Shown piece by piece: positions 7,457 through 16,479 of a stretch of DNA of 64,000 bases (position 1 is the first letter of the stretch; the number at the start of each line of letters is the position of its first letter). Below the pieces are notes generated by a model, which made no database searches, was not told where the DNA came from, and saw only the letters and a list, made by a program, of their open reading frames with translations. Origin of the DNA: an uncultured Lachnospiraceae bacterium (GTDB lineage Bacteria > Bacillota > Clostridia > Lachnospirales > Lachnospiraceae); assembly GCA_910585465.1 (NCBI GenBank), contig CAJUEW010000017.1, positions 1 through 64,000 of the forward strand. The letters are read 5' to 3'. Position numbers and translations under genes: made by a program.

Positions 7457-8288
7457 AAAAATATTTGATATTTTTGATAAGGTTCACGCAGAGGAGGAAT
7501 TAAAGAAAAAAACTGCCGAGTATCTGTCCAGGGAAATAAGGAAAAGAGAAAACGCCGGGAAAAGAAAAGGATGGAAATTTGCCGTTGTCTTCGCGTCCCT
7601 CGCAATATTTCTTCTGTGCGGCAGATTTTCCTATAAAGTATACTTCATTCCCAGCGCTTATATTGATATTGATGTAAATCCGTCCATTGAGCTTACATTA
7701 AACAGCTTTGGAAGAGTTATCCATTCCAGTGCTTACAATGGTGACGGTAAAAGAATACTGAATGAGGTGCAGGTCCGCTATGCGGATTACAACGATGCCG
7801 TTGAAAGGCTGCTCACCGCCATGGCTGCAAACGGATATTTTGAGCGGGACGGCCTGCTTTCTGTCACGGTTCAGACAAAGGAAAGCAGCAGAGAAAGCAG
7901 TATTCTTGAGCATTTACAGGAAACCATCGATACATGCAGCCAGAATCAGCATTATCATACGGTGGCTGATGTGTCTGCCGTTACGGAGGAAGTGAAGGCA
8001 TGCGCGAATAAAGAGCATCTCAGTCCGGCAAAATATCTCGCTATTCAGGATCTGCTTGCGATAGATTCCAGCGCCAGCTTCAGGGAATGCAGGAAGCATT
8101 CCATTCATGAGCTGCGGCAGATGGTACAGGAGCATACGTGCCAGCACGAAAATCAGGAGACTGTACAGGAGTCTGAAGATAGTTCTAATGACAGCCCGGA
8201 AGACAGCTCCAGTCCCCAGGAGTATGAAACCTCCCCTGAAAATGGCTGTCATTCCCAAAAGCATAGAAAAAGAAAAAATCATCATTAG
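7449..8288 (+). CDS. RsgI-like membrane anti-sigma factor
   Basis: 279 residues from the TTG at 7449, chosen because GGGAGG sits 8 bases upstream; the GTG at 7440 overlaps that site. A cytoplasmic sigma-binding tail (about 1-40, highly charged) leads into one membrane segment (about 42-60). The RsgI-type extracellular core follows, recognised by YIDIDVNPSIELTLNSFGRVI (read across residues 71-91). The C-terminal 60 residues are acidic/Ser-rich, with scattered Cys and His and a basic His-containing end (KHRKRKNHH). There is no carbohydrate-binding module as in cellulolytic clostridial RsgI proteins. It should hold the sigma factor inactive until an extracellular signal arrives. Confidence 0.85.
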   Translation: MNEKIFDIFDKVHAEEELKKKTAEYLSREIRKRENAGKRKGWKFAVVFASLAIFLLCGRFSYKVYFIPSAYIDIDVNPSIELTLNSFGRVIHSSAYNGDGKRILNEVQVRYADYNDAVERLLTAMAANGYFERDGLLSVTVQTKESSRESSILEHLQETIDTCSQNQHYHTVADVSAVTEEVKACANKEHLSPAKYLAIQDLLAIDSSASFRECRKHSIHELRQMVQEHTCQHENQETVQESEDSSNDSPEDSSSPQEYETSPENGCHSQKHRKRKNHH

Positions 8289-8349
8289 GTTTTATGCCTG
8301 CAGCATACCAGCGCAGGCAGCTGTTACAGTAAGCTTACAGACACAATAT

Positions 8350-8390
8350 GGCGGCATGAAAGTTTTTCCAGCCGCCTTGTTTATTTTATT
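8350..8390 (+). terminator. Terminator of the sigma/anti-sigma operon
   Basis: GGCGGC at 8350-8355 pairs with GCCGCC at 8371-8376, extended by partly paired inner bases, then a T-rich tract. It separates this operon from the convergent fab operon. Confidence 0.7.
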
Positions 8391-8405
8391 CTTGATTATA
8401 ATCAG

Positions 8406-8831
8406 CTATCCGACTGCAAAGGTCATCTCGGCTCCTGCCACAAGCTTCCCGTCCACAGTTGCTTTGGCTGTGCCAACTCCCACAGGTCCTTTCTGTTTTA
8501 CAATCTCCAGCTCCAAGGTAAGCACATCTCCGGGAACTACCTTCTTTCTGAATTTGGCTTTATCGATTCCTCCAAAATAAACGGTCTTTCCCTTGTTCTC
8601 CGGCTGGCTTAAAATAGCCACCGCACCTGTCTGTGCCAGCGCCTCCAAAATCAGCACTCCCGGCATAACCGGCTCCTGAGGAAAATGTCCGTTAAAAAAT
8701 GGTTCATTATAAGTAACACATTTCTTTCCCACTGCCCGTTTTCCGGGTTCTAATTCCTCAATCCAGTCCAGCAGCAGAAACGGCTGACGATGGGGAATGA
8801 TTTCCATAATTTCTTTAATATCCATTACCAT
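8406..8831 (-). CDS. fabZ: 3-hydroxyacyl-ACP dehydratase FabZ
   Basis: 141 residues. Dehydrates 3-hydroxyacyl-ACP to trans-2-enoyl-ACP in type II fatty-acid synthesis. The hot-dog fold is marked by the catalytic His in IIPHRQPFLL and by GHFPQEPVMPGVLILEALAQ with the catalytic Glu. The ATG at 8831 is preferred over 8846 because GAGGAA, formed at the end of fabF, is 7 bases away. Last gene of the fab operon here; accB, accC, accD and accA, which often surround it in clostridia, are not present. Confidence 0.95.
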   Translation of the reverse strand: MVMDIKEIMEIIPHRQPFLLLDWIEELEPGKRAVGKKCVTYNEPFFNGHFPQEPVMPGVLILEALAQTGAVAILSQPENKGKTVYFGGIDKAKFRKKVVPGDVLTLELEIVKQKGPVGVGTAKATVDGKLVAGAEMTFAVG

Positions 8832-8835
8832 AATT

Positions 8836-10071
8836 TTATTCCTCATACTTCTTAATCAGAATGCTTGCATTATGTCCGCCGAAACCAAGAGAGTTGGACA
8901 AAGCATAGGTAAACTCCATCTCTATTCCATGACCCTGTACATAATCCAGATCCAGCTCTTCATCCGGATTTTTCAGTCCCCTGGTCTCATGGATAAAGCC
9001 CTCTTCCATCTCTTTTACACAGGTAATAAATTCTACCGCACCGGCTGCACCGAGCAGATGGCCTATCATAGATTTGGTGGAATTAATCTTCATATTCTTT
9101 GCATGTCCGCCGAACGCCAGCTTGATGGCGCGGGTCTCAAAAAGGTCATTGTGATGGGTACTTGTTCCATGGGCATTGATATATGTGATATCCTCCATCG
9201 CTGCGCCGGACTCCTCCACTGCACGCTTCATGGCAATAGCTGCGCCCATACCATCCTCTGCCGGGGAGGTAATGTGATATGCATCGCTGGTTGCGCCATA
9301 TCCAACCACTTCTGCCAGAATTTTTGCTCCTCTTGCCCTTGCATGCTCCAGTTCCTCCAGAACTACCACTCCGGCTCCCTCACCCATGACAAATCCGTCG
9401 CGCTCCTTATCAAACGGTATGGAACAGCGATCCGGATCCTGGCTTCCTGACAGGGCAGTCAATGCCGCAAATCCGGCTACTCCTATGGGTGTAATAGAGC
9501 TTTCTGTACCGCCTGCCAGCATCACATCCGCATCCCCTGTCTGAATACTTCTGTATGCCTCGCCGATAGAGTGAGTCCCGGTTGCACACGCAGTTACCAC
9601 ATTTAAGCTCTTACCCTTCAGTCCGTAGGCAATGGATACATTTCCTGCCGCCATATTGGAAATCATCATGGGAACAAGCAGTGGGTTCACACGGCTTGGT
9701 CCCTTCTGAACCAGTTTTGTGTACTCCCTCTCTACCGCATCCAGGCTTCCGATACCGGAACCAATAGAGCAGCCTACGCGGTACGGGTCCTCTTTCTCCA
9801 TATCCAGCCCGGCCTGTTCCATAGCCTCCTTTGCAGCCGCTACCGCATACTGAGAAAACGGCTCCATTCTTTTGGCAGCCTTAAAGTCCATAAATTCTTT
9901 TGCCACAAAACCTTTTACTTCAGCAGCCACATGAGCTTTATATTCCGTTGCATCAAATTTTGAAATCATTCCAAACCCATGATTTCCCGCCTTCACATTT
10001 TCAAAAAAGTCCTTTACATTCAATCCAAGGGGAGTAATTGCCCCCATTCCCGTCACTACTACTCGTCTCAT
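8836..10071 (-). CDS. fabF: 3-oxoacyl-ACP synthase II
   Basis: 411 residues. Condenses malonyl-ACP with acyl-ACP during chain elongation. It has the Cys-His-His triad: Cys162 in VVTACATGTHS, His in INAHGTSTHHND and His in MIGHLLGAAG. Its start ATG shares one base with the fabG stop (TGATG), indicating translational coupling. Length is normal. Confidence 0.97.
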   Translation of the reverse strand: MRRVVVTGMGAITPLGLNVKDFFENVKAGNHGFGMISKFDATEYKAHVAAEVKGFVAKEFMDFKAAKRMEPFSQYAVAAAKEAMEQAGLDMEKEDPYRVGCSIGSGIGSLDAVEREYTKLVQKGPSRVNPLLVPMMISNMAAGNVSIAYGLKGKSLNVVTACATGTHSIGEAYRSIQTGDADVMLAGGTESSITPIGVAGFAALTALSGSQDPDRCSIPFDKERDGFVMGEGAGVVVLEELEHARARGAKILAEVVGYGATSDAYHITSPAEDGMGAAIAMKRAVEESGAAMEDITYINAHGTSTHHNDLFETRAIKLAFGGHAKNMKINSTKSMIGHLLGAAGAVEFITCVKEMEEGFIHETRGLKNPDEELDLDYVQGHGIEMEFTYALSNSLGFGGHNASILIKKYEE

Positions 10072-10811
10072 CAGATTGCCATACCTCCGTCTACACTGAT
10101 AATCTGTCCGGTTATATAAGATGCTTTCTCAGATGCCAGATACGCTACCATAGACGCGATATCCTCCGGCTTTCCAAAATGCCCCAGCGGAATCTGCGCT
10201 GTCACCGCATCTTTTATACTGTCAGAGAGCATCCGGGTCATATCTGTATCCACAAAACCCGGCGCAACTGCGTTCACTGTAATTCCGCGGCTTGCCAGCT
10301 CTCTTGCCATCGTCTTGGTCAGACCAATGATACCTGCCTTGGATGCTGCATAGTTTGCCTGTCCCGCGTTGCCCAGAATGCCGGACACAGAAGTAATATT
10401 GATGATTCTTCCGGAACGCTGCTTCAGCATCTGACGGCTGACTGCTTTAATGGTGTTAAAGCATCCTTTTAGATTTGCACTGATAACCGCGTCAAAATCC
10501 TCTTCTGTCATCTTCATAATCAGATTATCCCTTGTAATGCCGGCATTGTTCACCAGAATATCCAGACGGCCGTAAATCCCGATAAGCTCTTTTATCATGG
10601 TATCGGCGGCCTTGGTGTCTGCCACATTGCACTGATAAGCCGCTGCAGCCGCCCCAAGGGCCTTGATTTCTTCCACTGTCTGTTCGGCTCTTTCTTTGGA
10701 GCCATTGTAATTTACAATTACAGTCGCGCCGTCCGCTGCCAGTGCCAAAGCAATCGCCCTTCCGATTCCCTTTGCCGCTCCCGTAACAAGAGCAATCTTA
10801 TCCTCTAACAT
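10071..10811 (-). CDS. fabG: 3-oxoacyl-ACP reductase
   Basis: 246 residues, short-chain dehydrogenase family. Reduces 3-oxoacyl-ACP with NADPH. The N-terminal cofactor motif TGAAKGIGRAIA, NNAGIT, and the catalytic Ser-Tyr-Lys (SVSGILGNAGQANYAASK read in order) are intact. It overlaps fabD by 7 bases and fabF by 1. Confidence 0.97.
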   Translation of the reverse strand: MLEDKIALVTGAAKGIGRAIALALAADGATVIVNYNGSKERAEQTVEEIKALGAAAAAYQCNVADTKAADTMIKELIGIYGRLDILVNNAGITRDNLIMKMTEEDFDAVISANLKGCFNTIKAVSRQMLKQRSGRIINITSVSGILGNAGQANYAASKAGIIGLTKTMARELASRGITVNAVAPGFVDTDMTRMLSDSIKDAVTAQIPLGHFGKPEDIASMVAYLASEKASYITGQIISVDGGMAI

Positions 10812-11740
10812 ACGTCCTCTCCTCCCATTATTGCTGTAACCTTCTCAAAATCAGCTATATTTTCAATGTTCATCATCTTCACGTCACGGCTGAGCTTACG
10901 CATAAACCCTGACAGCGTCTTGCCCGGGCCTATTTCAATAAAGGTATCTACACCATCTTTCAGCATCCGCTCCATGGACTGCTGCCAGCGGACGCCGGAG
11001 GCCACCTGTCTGCACAGCAAAGACTTTATTTCTTCTGTAGATGTCACATAATCGGCAGTTACATTTGTAATATAAGGAATGGTAAATTCCTTCAGCTTCA
11101 CCCCGGCAAGAACCTCGCCCAGCTTCTCCCCCGCTCCTGCAAGCATCGGAGAATGGAAAGGACCGCTTACCTTCAGCCTTACAGTCCGCTTTGCGCCTGC
11201 TGCCTTCAGCGCCTCGCACGCGGCTTCCACTGCTCCCTCTTCTCCGGTAATTACAATCTGTCCCGGACAGTTATAGTTGGCAATAGATACAATGCCGTGA
11301 ATTCCCTGACAGACTTCCTCGATAACTCCGGCGTCCAGCGCAAGAACGGCAGCCATCGCGCCGCCCGAAGGTACTGCTTCCTGCATCAGAATTCCCCTTC
11401 TGCGCACTACCCTGAACGCATCGTCTAACTCCATTGCCCCGGAGGCCGCCAAGGCGCCGTATTCCCCAAGGCTTAAGCCTGCATTCACATCAGAAGTAAT
11501 ACCCTGCTGCTCCACTGCCTTTAGAATGGCTGTTTCCACAGCAAGCATACAGATCTGGGTATATTCTGTCTGATTCAGCTGCTCATTTTCTTCAAAACAA
11601 AGCTTCGCAATATCCAGCCCGGAGGCTTCTGAAGCAATATCAAATACTTCCCTGCATACGGGAAAAGCTTTGTAAAAATCCTGACCCATGCCCACATACT
11701 GCGCCCCCTGGCCCGGAAATATAAATGCGGTTTTTCTCAT
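10805..11740 (-). CDS. fabD: Malonyl-CoA:ACP transacylase
   Basis: 311 residues. Loads malonyl groups onto ACP. The FPGQGAQYVGMG start, the nucleophile Ser in GLSLGEYGALAA and the catalytic His in GPFHSPML are all present. The ATG at 11740 is chosen because it gives the family N-terminus and has AAGGAT upstream; the longer open frame to 11803 adds a non-homologous tail. Confidence 0.96.
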   Translation of the reverse strand: MRKTAFIFPGQGAQYVGMGQDFYKAFPVCREVFDIASEASGLDIAKLCFEENEQLNQTEYTQICMLAVETAILKAVEQQGITSDVNAGLSLGEYGALAASGAMELDDAFRVVRRRGILMQEAVPSGGAMAAVLALDAGVIEEVCQGIHGIVSIANYNCPGQIVITGEEGAVEAACEALKAAGAKRTVRLKVSGPFHSPMLAGAGEKLGEVLAGVKLKEFTIPYITNVTADYVTSTEEIKSLLCRQVASGVRWQQSMERMLKDGVDTFIEIGPGKTLSGFMRKLSRDVKMMNIENIADFEKVTAIMGGEDVC

Positions 11741-11833
11741 ATCCTTAATCCCCTTACAAATTTTGAAGCTCAAAGCTTTTACTTTGAAACAAGGCTGCCG
11801 CACCCAGTCGCACAGCAGCCTGTTCTGTTTATC

Positions 11834-12760
11834 TTATTTTAGTTTTAATAAATTTTCTGCCTGATCCATAATCTCGTCCACAATTTCCCGGCAGCTCTGA
11901 CGTTTGGTCACCATACCTGCAATCTGACCGGCAAGCACAGAGCCGTTATCTGTATCGCCTTCCACAACTGCCTTTCTGAGTCCTCCCAGCGTCAGCTTCT
12001 CAAGCTCCTCAAAGGATGCCCCTGCCTCCTCCAGCTTCAGATATTCACGTGTCATCTTATTGCGGAGCCCTCTCACCGGATGCCCATGACTTCTTCCGGT
12101 AACTTCAGAATCAATATCCTTCGCCTTCAGAATACGGTTTTTATAATTCTCGTGAATTGTACACTCGTCAGACACACAGAAGCGGGTTCCCATCTGCACG
12201 GCCTCAGCACCCAGCATCATAGCCGCCGCAAAACCTCTTCCGTCCGCAATTCCGCCTGCCGCAATTACCGGGATGGATACCGCATCCACGGTCTGGGGAA
12301 CCAGCGTCATAGTAGTGGCCTGCCCGATATGTCCGCCGGACTCGGTCCCCTCTGCTACAACGGCATCTGCTCCGCAGCGCTCCATACGTTTTGCAAGAGC
12401 TACGGAAGCAATCACCGGAATTACCCTGATGCCTGCCGCCTTCCACTGCTCCATATATTTCTCCGGATTTCCGGCTCCGGTTGTTACTGCCGTAACACCC
12501 TCTTCCACAACCAGCTTCGCAATCTCATCCGCAAAGGGACTGAGCAGCATAATATTTACGCCAAACGGCTTATCGGTCAGGCTCCTTGCCTCCCGGATAT
12601 AATTTCTTACCACATCCGCCGGCGCATTTGCCGCACCGATCATTCCGAAGCCTCCTGCTTCCGATACGGCAGCAGCCAGATGAGATTCTGCCACCCATGC
12701 CATACCGCCCTGAATAATCGGCTTTTCTATTCCCAGCAATTCAGTAACTCTTGTTTTCAT
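11834..12760 (-). CDS. fabK: Enoyl-ACP reductase II, FMN-dependent
   Basis: 308 residues of the FabK/nitronate monooxygenase-like TIM-barrel family. Performs the final reduction of each elongation cycle using FMN and NAD(P)H. Visible motifs are PIIQGGMAWVA at the start, TTGAGNP, the phosphate-binding IAAGGIADGRG and the GAEAVQMGTRF segment. It replaces FabI, so triclosan insensitivity is expected from family knowledge. Placed between acpP and fabD as in other Firmicutes. Confidence 0.95.
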   Translation of the reverse strand: MKTRVTELLGIEKPIIQGGMAWVAESHLAAAVSEAGGFGMIGAANAPADVVRNYIREARSLTDKPFGVNIMLLSPFADEIAKLVVEEGVTAVTTGAGNPEKYMEQWKAAGIRVIPVIASVALAKRMERCGADAVVAEGTESGGHIGQATTMTLVPQTVDAVSIPVIAAGGIADGRGFAAAMMLGAEAVQMGTRFCVSDECTIHENYKNRILKAKDIDSEVTGRSHGHPVRGLRNKMTREYLKLEEAGASFEELEKLTLGGLRKAVVEGDTDNGSVLAGQIAGMVTKRQSCREIVDEIMDQAENLLKLK

Positions 12761-12776
12761 ATCAGAACCTGCTTTC

Positions 12777-13010
12777 TTACTCTTCTACGCCGTTAGATTT
12801 CAGATAAGCTATAACAGCTCCTACTGTGGTAATTTTCTCCAGCTCCTCAGAAGGAATCTCAATTTCATACTCCTCCTCCAGAGCCATTACCAGCTCAAAC
12901 AGATCCAGAGAATCCGCTCCAAGATCCTCCTTGAAAGAAGTCTCTTCTGTAATATCTGCTGCATCCGCGTTCAACTGTTCTGCTACCATTTCTTTAATTT
13001 TTTCTAACAT
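12777..13010 (-). CDS. acpP: Acyl carrier protein
   Basis: 77 residues, acidic four-helix protein. The phosphopantetheine attachment Ser34 lies in GADSLDLFELV. The ATG at 13010 follows AAAGGAGAAAAAA; the upstream in-frame extension is the promoter region. It has its own promoter with a FabT-type box, so ACP can be made independently of fabH. Confidence 0.97.
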   Translation of the reverse strand: MLEKIKEMVAEQLNADAADITEETSFKEDLGADSLDLFELVMALEEEYEIEIPSEELEKITTVGAVIAYLKSNGVEE

Positions 13011-13050
13011 TTTTTTCTCCTTTATTTTCAATCGTTTTTTATACATATTT

Positions 13051-13093
13051 ATTTTGACACTCAAAGTATATGAGCTAAAAAAAGATTTGTCAA
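13051..13093 (-). promoter_or_regulatory. acpP promoter with FabT-type operator
   Basis: On the minus strand TTGACA (13088-13093), a 17-base spacer and TATACT (13065-13070). Immediately after it is TTTGA-GTG-TCAAA within 13051-13067, matching the FabT palindrome pattern TTTGA-N3-TCAAA. It overlaps the -10, consistent with repression. Confidence 0.8.
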
Positions 13094-13170
13094 GCACTTT
13101 CTTATACGAAGGTATTCAGCTATACCAAATTAAACATCGAATATTAAAAAGCCTCGAATCACACAGCCTG

Positions 13171-14136
13171 TCACCACTCCAGCAGGCACGCTCCCCAGGT
13201 CAGTCCCGCGCCGAATCCGGACAGCACCAGCTTATCCCCCTTCTGAAGCTTCCCCTCCTCATTCATCTGAGCCAGAAGAATCGGCAGACTGGCTGCAGAG
13301 GTGTTTCCGCACTGGGCCAGGTTCATAGGAAACTTATCCTCCGGCTGCCCAAGGCGCTTTGCCACAGACTGAATAATTCTGCTGTTTGCCTGATGCAAAA
13401 CAAAATACTTCACTTCATCCCCGGACACTCCCGCCTTTTGAAGGACATCCTCCACACATACAGGCACTGTTCTGACTGCAAACTTAAATACTGCCTGTCC
13501 GTCCATACGCATATATCCGGGCTGCCCTGCAGTCTTACACAGCGGATTTCCGTTCGGCCGCCCCTGGCAGAAAAGCACCTCCCATCTGCTGCCGTCACTT
13601 CCTAATGACTGAGAGAGAACTCCTCCTTTTTCCGAAGCCTGCAGCACGGCTGCCCCTGCCCCGTCCCCGAACAGAATGCAGGTGCTCCTGTCCGTCCAGT
13701 CCACAAGCTTTGACAAGGTTTCCGCGCCAACTATTAAAGCATTCCGGCAGAAGCCGCTTTTGATAAATGCGTCTGCAATATGTACCGCATATAAAAAACC
13801 CGAACATGCCGCATTGATGTCAAATGCCAGAGCCCCGGACAACCCTAACTCTGCCTGTACACGGCATGCCGTGCTCGGCGTCTCTGTATCGGAGCTGATC
13901 GTTGCCACAATTAAAAGCCCGATCTCTTCCGCACGAAGTCCGGAGGCCGCGAGGGCCTTTCTGGCCGCATCCGCCGCCATGGACGTGGTGGTCTCCTCTC
14001 TGGCCAGATGTCTGGCCCGGATGCCGGTGCGTTCTGCAATCCATTCATCACTCGTCTCTACCAGTGTGGCCAGATAATCGTTATCTGCCACATATACCGG
14101 CAGTTGAAAGCCGGTTCCAATGATTTTCGCGTTCAT
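13171..14136 (-). CDS. fabH: 3-oxoacyl-ACP synthase III
   Basis: 321 residues. Starts fatty-acid synthesis by condensing acyl-CoA with malonyl-ACP. Catalytic Cys111 in AACSGFLYA, His in VLHQANSRI and Asn in CGNTSAASLP form the KAS III triad. First gene of the fab operon. It is separated from acpP by about 160 bases holding a second promoter. Confidence 0.97.
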   Translation of the reverse strand: MNAKIIGTGFQLPVYVADNDYLATLVETSDEWIAERTGIRARHLAREETTTSMAADAARKALAASGLRAEEIGLLIVATISSDTETPSTACRVQAELGLSGALAFDINAACSGFLYAVHIADAFIKSGFCRNALIVGAETLSKLVDWTDRSTCILFGDGAGAAVLQASEKGGVLSQSLGSDGSRWEVLFCQGRPNGNPLCKTAGQPGYMRMDGQAVFKFAVRTVPVCVEDVLQKAGVSGDEVKYFVLHQANSRIIQSVAKRLGQPEDKFPMNLAQCGNTSAASLPILLAQMNEEGKLQKGDKLVLSGFGAGLTWGACLLEW

Positions 14137-14154
14137 GCTGTATCCTCTTTATTT

Positions 14155-14211
14155 ATTTTGATATTCAAAATATTTTGAATAAAGTATATACGGGAAGGAA
14201 ATCTTTGTCAA
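14155..14211 (-). promoter_or_regulatory. fabH promoter with overlapping FabT-type palindromes
   Basis: Minus strand TTGACA (14206-14211), 17 bases, TATACT (14183-14188). Downstream of the -10 are two overlapping perfect dyads: TTCAAAATATTTTGAA at 14164-14179 and ATTTTGA-ATA-TCAAAAT at 14155-14171. The second fits the FabT box TTTGA-N3-TCAAA. No fabT gene lies in the window. Confidence 0.82.
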
Positions 14212-14289
14212 GTATCTTTCCATTTGAGTTTCTATACAAAAAAACCAGTCACATAATTTTTCCGTCTGTATCCGTACTTAAGCCTTATG

Positions 14290-14332
14290 AAAAAACCGGC
14301 AGAGGGCGGTAAGTAACTGCTCTCTGCCGGTT
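14290..14332 (-). terminator. Terminator of the M23 peptidase gene
   Basis: Minus strand AACCGGCAGAG and CTCTGCCGGTT form an 11-bp stem followed by TTTTTT. It separates the peptidase operon from fabH. Confidence 0.85.
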
Positions 14333-14339
14333 CGGCTCT

Positions 14340-15794
14340 TTAATTCAGATATTTCAGCGGATTCACCTGGGAGCCGTTAATCAATATCTCAAAATGCAGA
14401 TGCGGCCCGGTGCTCCTTCCGGTATTGCCGCTCAATGCAATTTTCTGATTTTGCTCCACCTTCTGCCCGGCAGATACAAGAATTTTGCTCAGGTGCCCGT
14501 AACGGGTCTGCCTTCCGTCCGGATGGCGCAGCAGTACGCAGTATCCATAGCCGCTCGCCCATCCTGCGCTCACAACGGTTCCTCCGCAGGAGGCCCGGAC
14601 GGCTGTCCCGGTGGGCACTGCCCAGTCGATACCCTTGTGCATGCGGCCCCAGCGCCACTTGAATGTGGATGTCAGCGTTCCTCCGGTAATAGGCTTAATA
14701 TAAGTGGGAGGTGTCTGGGTTCCCTTCTCAATAATCTCCGGAACCGGCTCTACTATCACATTTTCCGCTATCATTTCACGTCCGGTCTCCGCATTGTTCT
14801 TGGATGTCGTCAGAACTGTCACCTCATGATGCCCTGCTACCGCCTCCTGGCGCACCACCCTTTCCGTCGTATACCAGCTGTCATTTTCTATGTACTGCGT
14901 TTCCGCATAATAATCTTCCTCATAGGTAGACTGTGCCGTGGAAAGGATAGACAGCTCAGGCTCGGGCACGCTGATAACAATCTCGTCCCCGATATGCAGC
15001 ATCGCGTCCCTGGTCAGCCCCGGATTCAGGGTCAGTACTTCGTCTACAAGATACCCCCGGCTGTTGGCAATGACGGACAGGGTATCCCCTGCCTGCACCT
15101 CATAAGTCTGGTTTTTTTCCTTCTCTTTAGTCACCAGATCCACAGCCTCTGATAATTCTGTCAGATGATCCGCATCAATATAGGCTTCGGCAATCTCCAC
15201 CTTCTCAAAAAAATCCAGCTTCTTTAATCCGTCCCCCTCCGGAATCTCTCCCTTAGGAGACACCTGAATGGTAAACGCATTCAGCTCCCGGCTGGTATCC
15301 GAAATAACCTCAACCTGAAACAAACCATCCGGATCATACGGCTTCATAGCCTCGGTCAAAAGCGTCTTTACCTCATCCATAGAAGCCAGATTCACTGTAA
15401 ATTCATTTACCTTCACTAGATAATACTTCTGCTTTGCAGTCTTTACCTTCTCCTGAAGCAGATCATAGATAACTGTCTGAAGCTCCTCCTGCTCCAGAGT
15501 AGAACCAATCAGTTTTTCCGCCTGCCGGAAGTCACAGTCCACATTTGCAAGTACAAGTCTTTGTGTTTCCCTGGCAATCATAGCACGGGCATCCAGAAAC
15601 GCCTTGTCCACAATCGCCGGATCCGAAACTGCTCCGATCACTTCCCCGTCCAGCAGAACCTCACAGTAGGTTGTCTCCATCCCGAATGTGTTTCCCAGAA
15701 TGGGGACATAACACAGCAGGACCGTGCAGCAGAACATAGCCGATATGGCATATTTTAATCTAAATTTTTTCCCGAATAAACTTTTCTTACGCAT
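14340..15794 (-). CDS. M23 metallopeptidase with LysM and G5 domains
   Basis: 484 residues, secreted or membrane-anchored peptidoglycan hydrolase. An N-terminal hydrophobic segment (about 14-30) is followed by a LysM repeat (about 229-275, YEVQAGDTLSVIA), a G5-like domain (about 283-359) and a C-terminal LytM/M23 zinc peptidase. Zinc ligands are visible as His386 and Asp390 in MHKGIDW and His465/His467 in GPHLHFEI. LysM and G5 probably hold it on the cell wall. This architecture is common in clostridial cell-separation or sporulation-type hydrolases. Cotranscription with the upstream flavin reductase-like gene (17-base gap) is likely. Confidence 0.93.
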   Translation of the reverse strand: MRKKSLFGKKFRLKYAISAMFCCTVLLCYVPILGNTFGMETTYCEVLLDGEVIGAVSDPAIVDKAFLDARAMIARETQRLVLANVDCDFRQAEKLIGSTLEQEELQTVIYDLLQEKVKTAKQKYYLVKVNEFTVNLASMDEVKTLLTEAMKPYDPDGLFQVEVISDTSRELNAFTIQVSPKGEIPEGDGLKKLDFFEKVEIAEAYIDADHLTELSEAVDLVTKEKEKNQTYEVQAGDTLSVIANSRGYLVDEVLTLNPGLTRDAMLHIGDEIVISVPEPELSILSTAQSTYEEDYYAETQYIENDSWYTTERVVRQEAVAGHHEVTVLTTSKNNAETGREMIAENVIVEPVPEIIEKGTQTPPTYIKPITGGTLTSTFKWRWGRMHKGIDWAVPTGTAVRASCGGTVVSAGWASGYGYCVLLRHPDGRQTRYGHLSKILVSAGQKVEQNQKIALSGNTGRSTGPHLHFEILINGSQVNPLKYLN

Positions 15795-15811
15795 ATAGTT
15801 TGTTAAAATCC

Positions 15812-16402
15812 TTACTTTTTCTTATTATGAGATTTCTTTGCCGGCCTGCGCACAGAAAACCCAAAGCTTCCGGCCTTTTTCCCCAATTCATAATATGCTC
15901 CGTGGGAATAGGCAATCAGGCCGGCCCGGCTTAATTCAAATTTTCCTTTTTCATCCAGATAACGTTCGTCTGCCGTAACATTCGTCACCCGGGCCAGAAA
16001 CAGGTCATGGCTGCCAAGAGATGTTACCTCTGTTACCACACATTCAATATTAACCGGACTTTCTGCAATCCCCGGAGTCTTTACTGTACGGGACGCAAGC
16101 TCTGTAAGCCCCGTTTCTTTGTATTTATCTGTATCACGGCCCGAACGTACACCACAGTAGTCTGCCGCGCGCACCAGATCCTTTGTCACAAGATTAATCA
16201 CAAACTCTCCTGTTTCTTTCAGAATGGCATAAGAATACCTTTCCTTTCTCACAGAGACAGACACCATTGCCGGAGAAGAACAGACTGTTCCCGCCCATGC
16301 AATCGTAATAATATTTGGTCTTTCTCCCGGTCGCTGACAGCTTACCATTACCGCAGGCACCGGATACAGCATATTCCCTGGTTTCCAATTTTGCTTTGCC
16401 AT
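15812..16402 (-). CDS. Flavoredoxin / flavin reductase-like FMN-binding protein
   Basis: 196 residues of the flavin-reductase-like FMN-binding split-barrel family. The PNIITIAWAG-x-VCSSPAMVSVSVR stretch and HDLFLARV are typical of flavoredoxin-type proteins in anaerobes. It likely carries FMN for electron transfer. GGAGGAAG precedes the ATG at 16402. The C-terminal tail is strongly basic (RRPAKKSHNKKK). The redox partner is unknown. Confidence 0.85.
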   Translation of the reverse strand: MAKQNWKPGNMLYPVPAVMVSCQRPGERPNIITIAWAGTVCSSPAMVSVSVRKERYSYAILKETGEFVINLVTKDLVRAADYCGVRSGRDTDKYKETGLTELASRTVKTPGIAESPVNIECVVTEVTSLGSHDLFLARVTNVTADERYLDEKGKFELSRAGLIAYSHGAYYELGKKAGSFGFSVRRPAKKSHNKKK

Positions 16403-16479
16403 TTCTTCCTCCAAAACAAAAGCTCTTCTTATTTTACTGACATTCGTAAAATTTTACAAGACATAATTCAAATTAAACA

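Noticed and set aside
12080..12796. Plus-strand frames opposite fabK and elsewhere in the fab operon
   Set aside because: Antisense shadows of conserved fab genes with no independent start signals.
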